From NCBI RefSeq assembly GCF_019218755.1, contig NZ_JAHUWZ010000001.1, positions 1,302,001 to 1,366,000 of the forward strand: DNA of 64,000 nucleotides. The letters are read 5' to 3'. The notes beneath the pieces are model-generated. The model ran no database searches and was not told where the DNA came from. It was given only the letters and a program-made list of their open reading frames with translations. A program made the translations under genes and the position numbers. How positions within the stretch are numbered: position 1 is the stretch's first letter; every line of letters starts with the position of its first letter. Shown here piece after piece: positions 60,937-64,000 of this stretch. Origin of the DNA: Acidovorax sp. sif1233 (GTDB lineage: Bacteria; Pseudomonadota; Gammaproteobacteria; Burkholderiales; Burkholderiaceae_C).

Positions 60937-61920
60937 ATGCCCTTGCCGCGCTCCCGCTTCATCTCGTGCCTTCTGGCCAGCGCGTTCGCGCTGGCCGCGC
61001 CCGCCGTGGCGTTGGCGCAGACCTATCCCGACCGCCCTGTGAAGCTGGTCGTTCCGTTCGCACCCGGCGGAGCCGCGGACATCCTGGGGCGCCTGCTGGC
61101 CACGGCGATGGGCGAGCGGCTGGGCCAGCCGGTGGTGGTGGAGAACCGTCCCGGGGCGGGCACGGTGGTCGCGGCCTCGCTGGTGGCCAAGGCGCCGGCC
61201 GATGGCTACACCCTGCTGCTGGGCGCCAATACCACGCTCACCATGAACCCCGCCATCCGCACCAACCTGCCGTACGACCCCGTGCGCAGCTTCACGCCCA
61301 TCGGCATGGTGGCGGACATGGGGCTGCTGCTGGTGGCCCACAACGATGTGCAGGGCAGCACGCTCAAGGACATCGTGGCCCAGGCCAAGGCCGCGCCGGA
61401 CAAGTTCTCGTACGGCTCCTACGGCACGGGCTCGTCGGTGCACTTCGGCGCCGAGATGCTCAAGGCCACCGCGGGCTTTCCGATGATGCACGTGCCCTTC
61501 AACGGCAGCTCGCCCAACCTCACGGCGCTGATGGGCGGGCAGGTGCAGCTGGCGGTGGACACGGTGGTGGCCTCCACCCCGCTCATCAAGGCCGGCAAGA
61601 TCAAGCCCATCGCCGTGCTGAGCCCGCAGCGCCTGCCGCTGCTGCCCAACGTGCCCACGGTGGCCGAGAGCGGCTACCCGGGCTTTGACATGGGGTCGTG
61701 GTTCGCGTTCGTCGCGCCCGCCGGCCTGCCCGCACCGGTGCAGAAAAAGCTGGAGAAGGCCCTGGCCGACACCATGGCCTCCGCCGAGTTCAAGAAGAAG
61801 CTGGTGGACATCGGTATGACCCCCGCCTGGGGCAACGGCGACGCGCTGCGCGCCCGCATCGAGCGCGAGCTGCCGCTGATGCGCGCCGTGGCGGCGCGGG
61901 CGGACATCCGCGTCGACTGA
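60937..61920 (+). CDS. Bug-family (TctC-like) periplasmic binding protein
   Basis: 327 residues. A Sec signal peptide (about 1-28, ending AVALAQ) is followed by TYPDRPVKLVVPFAPGGAAD, the Bug signature; GYTLLLGANTT, YGSYGTGSSVHFGAEML and VPTVAESGYPGFD follow. GGAGAAC precedes the ATG. No TctAB partner is nearby. The ligand is probably related to the substrate or product of the amidase upstream. Confidence 0.9.
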   Translation: MPLPRSRFISCLLASAFALAAPAVALAQTYPDRPVKLVVPFAPGGAADILGRLLATAMGERLGQPVVVENRPGAGTVVAASLVAKAPADGYTLLLGANTTLTMNPAIRTNLPYDPVRSFTPIGMVADMGLLLVAHNDVQGSTLKDIVAQAKAAPDKFSYGSYGTGSSVHFGAEMLKATAGFPMMHVPFNGSSPNLTALMGGQVQLAVDTVVASTPLIKAGKIKPIAVLSPQRLPLLPNVPTVAESGYPGFDMGSWFAFVAPAGLPAPVQKKLEKALADTMASAEFKKKLVDIGMTPAWGNGDALRARIERELPLMRAVAARADIRVD

Positions 61921-61931
61921 GGGCGAGGGTT

Positions 61932-62408
61932 TCAGGCGGTGCGCTGCACCGCCAGGCACAGCCAGCAGGGAAACGCGCCCGTGGCGGGGTTGACGGCGAA
62001 GTGCTCGTCATAGACCTCGACGGCGGGCCGCGCGGCCACTTCCCAGCCTGCGGGGATCTGCCCCGGGGCCATCATGCCCGCCCAGGCCGCGCCGATCTCG
62101 GGCCCGGTGCCGACGAACTGCAAACAGGCGTAGTCGCCGCCCGGAAAGTCCTGTACCAGCGCCTCGGTGCCCGTGCGCAACCCGACGCCCACCTGCACGC
62201 AGGCGTCGTAGCGGCATTGCGCGGGCGGTGTGCAGGCGGGGTTGTCCAGGCTGATGCCGTAGTACCTGGGGCGCGGCTCGGCGAGGCCATGGGCCGCGCA
62301 CCATTGGCCAAAGCGGTCCCACAGCTGCGTGAGCGACGGGCCGTAGGGGCCGGTCTGGCGCATGTAGGCAAGGCGCATCGGGGGCAACTGGCGGATTTCG
62401 AGGGGCAT
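61932..62408 (-). CDS. GyrI-like / AraC effector-binding domain protein
   Basis: 158 residues. IRQLPPMRLAYMRQTGPYGP is the usual beginning of a stand-alone GyrI-like small-molecule binding domain; DYACLQFVGTGPEIGAAWAG follows. There is no DNA-binding part. Cys residues in CTPPAQCRYDACVQVG are unusual in number. It is convergent with the Bug gene and divergent from the aminotransferase. The function is unknown. Confidence 0.82.
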   Translation of the reverse strand: MPLEIRQLPPMRLAYMRQTGPYGPSLTQLWDRFGQWCAAHGLAEPRPRYYGISLDNPACTPPAQCRYDACVQVGVGLRTGTEALVQDFPGGDYACLQFVGTGPEIGAAWAGMMAPGQIPAGWEVAARPAVEVYDEHFAVNPATGAFPCWLCLAVQRTA

Positions 62409-62533
62409 GGGTGGTCCTGGATGGGGTTGCGGTAGGGAGGGCGCTTTTGTGCCTTGCAGTCTAAGCCGCAGGAAACCTGCTCGGCAATTGGCGACAATGC
62501 GGGAATCCTTTGTCACCCATTTTTGTCCACGCC

Positions 62534-63724
62534 ATGCAATTCGCCGACCGCCTGAACAATGTAGAAACCTCCGCCATCCGCGAGCTTTTCAAGCTGCTGG
62601 GCAAGCCCGGCATCATCAGCTTCGCGGGTGGCTTCCCCGACAGCGCGATGTTCGACGTGGAAGGCATCCGCGCTGCCAGCAACGCCGCCCTGGCCGAAGA
62701 ACCCGGCGCCGCGCTGCAGTACGGCGCCACCGAAGGCTACAACCCGCTGCGCGAGCAACTGGCCGCCTTCATGGCCAGCAAGGGCGCCCAGGACGTGGCG
62801 GCCGACAACCTCATCGTCACCACCGGCAGCCAGCAGGCGCTGGACCTGCTGGGCAAGACGCTCATCAGTCCCGGCGACAAGGTCATCGTGGAAGGCCCGA
62901 CCTTCCTGGCCACCATCCAGTGCTTTCGCCTGTACGGCGCCGAACTCATCAGCGCGCCCATCGACGGCAACGGCGTGAAGACCGACGAGCTGGAAAAGCT
63001 CATCGCCGAACACAAGCCCAAGTTCGTCTACCTCATCCCCACCTTCGGCAACCCCAGCGGCGCCATGCTGAGTCTGGAGCGCCGCAAGGCCGTGCTGGAG
63101 ATGGCCGTGAAGCACAACACCCTGATCGTCGAGGACGACCCCTACGGCGACCTGTACTTCGGCGACGCACCGCCCCCCAGCCTGCTCAACCTGTCGGCCA
63201 GCGTGCCCGGCAGCCGCGAGCTGCTGGTGCACTGCGGCAGCTTGAGCAAGGTGCTGTCACCCGGCCTGCGCGTGGGCTGGATGATCGCCCCGGCCGAGCT
63301 GCTGGCCAAGGCCACCATGTGCAAGCAGTTCAGCGATGCGCACACCAGCACCTTCGCCCAGGCCACCGCCGCCCAGTACCTCAAGGCCGGCCGCATGCCC
63401 GGCACGCTGGCGAACGTGCGCAAGGTGTATGCCGAACGCGCCCAGGCCATGGGCGATGCGCTGCGCAAGGAGCTGGGCGGCGCCATCGAGTTCGTGCAGC
63501 CCCAGGGCGGCCTGTTCGTGTGGGCGCGCCTGACCGGCGCGGGTGGCAAGGTGGCCGACGGCAATGTGCTGGCCCAGCGCGCGATTGAAAAGGGCGTGGC
63601 CTTCGTGCCCGGCACGCCCTTCTTCTGCGCCAACCCCGACCACGCCACGCTGCGCCTGTCGTTCGCGACGGCCGACGTGGAAAAGATCCGCGAAGGCGTG
63701 GCGCGCCTCGGCCAGGCCCTCTGA
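62534..63724 (+). CDS. PLP-dependent aminotransferase (LysN/2-aminoadipate type)
   Basis: 396 residues of fold-type I. GIISFAGGFPDSAMF, LQYGATEGYNPLREQLAAFM and IVTTGSQQALDLLGKTL are typical of the MocR/LysN-like aminotransferases. The PLP lysine is Lys239 in CGSLSKVLSPGLRVGW. There is no HTH, so it is an enzyme, not a MocR regulator. The amino-donor specificity cannot be told. SlyX follows after 7 bp. Confidence 0.9.
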   Translation: MQFADRLNNVETSAIRELFKLLGKPGIISFAGGFPDSAMFDVEGIRAASNAALAEEPGAALQYGATEGYNPLREQLAAFMASKGAQDVAADNLIVTTGSQQALDLLGKTLISPGDKVIVEGPTFLATIQCFRLYGAELISAPIDGNGVKTDELEKLIAEHKPKFVYLIPTFGNPSGAMLSLERRKAVLEMAVKHNTLIVEDDPYGDLYFGDAPPPSLLNLSASVPGSRELLVHCGSLSKVLSPGLRVGWMIAPAELLAKATMCKQFSDAHTSTFAQATAAQYLKAGRMPGTLANVRKVYAERAQAMGDALRKELGGAIEFVQPQGGLFVWARLTGAGGKVADGNVLAQRAIEKGVAFVPGTPFFCANPDHATLRLSFATADVEKIREGVARLGQAL

Positions 63725-63731
63725 AGCGTCG

Positions 63732-63959
63732 ATGTCGGACGCCAACGATCTCGCCCAGATTCTCCAGCGCCTGGAAAGCCTGGAGATCAAGGCCAGCTTC
63801 ACCGAAGACCTGCTGGACCAGCTGAACATGACCATCTACCAGCAGCAGCAACTGATCGACCGGTTGACGCACGAGGTCATCCAGCTGCGCCAGCAGGCGC
63901 CCGAGAGCGGCTCGAACGGCCCGCGCAACCTGCGCGACGAGCTGCCGCCGCATTATTGA
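63732..63959 (+). CDS. slyX: SlyX family protein
   Basis: 75 residues, mostly coiled coil: RLESLEIKASFTEDLLDQLN and IYQQQQLIDRLTHEVIQLRQ, ending in the diagnostic PPHY. Function is not established. It is probably read with the aminotransferase. Confidence 0.88.
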   Translation: MSDANDLAQILQRLESLEIKASFTEDLLDQLNMTIYQQQQLIDRLTHEVIQLRQQAPESGSNGPRNLRDELPPHY

Positions 63960-64000
63960 TCTAGCGATCTAGGCTTTCACGGACCGCCAGGCCGCATCCG

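Noticed and set aside
1..64000. tRNA, rRNA, CRISPR arrays, insertion sequences or prophage
   Set aside because: No cloverleaf, spaced direct-repeat array, transposase or phage gene was recognised on either strand.

Overview
This window reads as a chromosomal segment of a high-G+C betaproteobacterium, most likely family Comamonadaceae (Acidovorax-like). The reasons are two Bug-type tricarboxylate-transporter binding proteins, the zapA-6S RNA arrangement, a ccoNOQP/ccoG/hemN/fnr block, and a dispersed AT-rich two-hairpin repeat of a kind I associate with that family. I see no rRNA, tRNA, prophage, insertion sequence or CRISPR array. Nearly all of the DNA is coding, with many ATGA-type overlaps.

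Layout. 1-2.0 kb: the tail of a LysR regulator, bacterioferritin and lgt. 2.4-8.5 kb: a malonate module (GntR regulator, malonyl-CoA decarboxylase, Bug binding protein, crotonase-family enzyme, malonyl-CoA ligase). 8.5-21.1 kb: TetR, a universal stress protein and a microaerobic block of ccoI, ccoS, ccoN, ccoO, ccoQ, ccoP, ccoG, ccoH, a small membrane protein, fnr, hemN and a SafE-like membrane protein, with three FNR-type boxes. 21.3-25.0 kb: two coupled cyclic-di-GMP genes. 25.1-26.9 kb: a TauE-like exporter, 6S RNA, zapA and a zapB-like gene.

26.95-50.1 kb is a corrinoid locus headed by a cobalamin riboswitch. It runs btuB, cobB (cbiA), cobU, btuF, btuC, btuD, an ExbB/TolQ-like channel, a DUF2149 ExbD-like protein, a CobN-like chelatase, cobO, a second TonB receptor with a PepSY protein, cbiB, cobC, a HipA-like kinase with a DUF3037 partner, cobQ, a divergent methyltransferase and cobT. 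It encodes corrinoid import and conversion of cobyrinic acid or cobinamide toward cobalamin. No corrin-ring genes and no cobS lie in the window. The most unusual part is the CobN-like protein. It has a signal peptide and a C-terminal membrane anchor, so it should sit in the periplasm, and it is translationally coupled to proton-channel-like partners and to BtuFCD, with no CobS/CobT ATPase nearby.

50.2-64 kb: a membrane diguanylate cyclase; a spermidine/putrescine-type ABC transporter with a GntR regulator and a racemase-family enzyme lacking one of two expected cysteines, behind a possible sigma-54/NtrC promoter; LysR-nth; an amidase with a Bug protein; a GyrI-like protein; an aminotransferase; and slyX.

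Two repeat families cut across the functional regions. Family A (six copies) is an element of about 55 bp with two hairpins. Three copies lie inside genes in the same reading frame, and one inverted copy supplies the start codon and N-terminus of btuD. Family B (three copies) is a C/G-rich hairpin element placed directly after the stop codon of a binding-protein or receptor gene.
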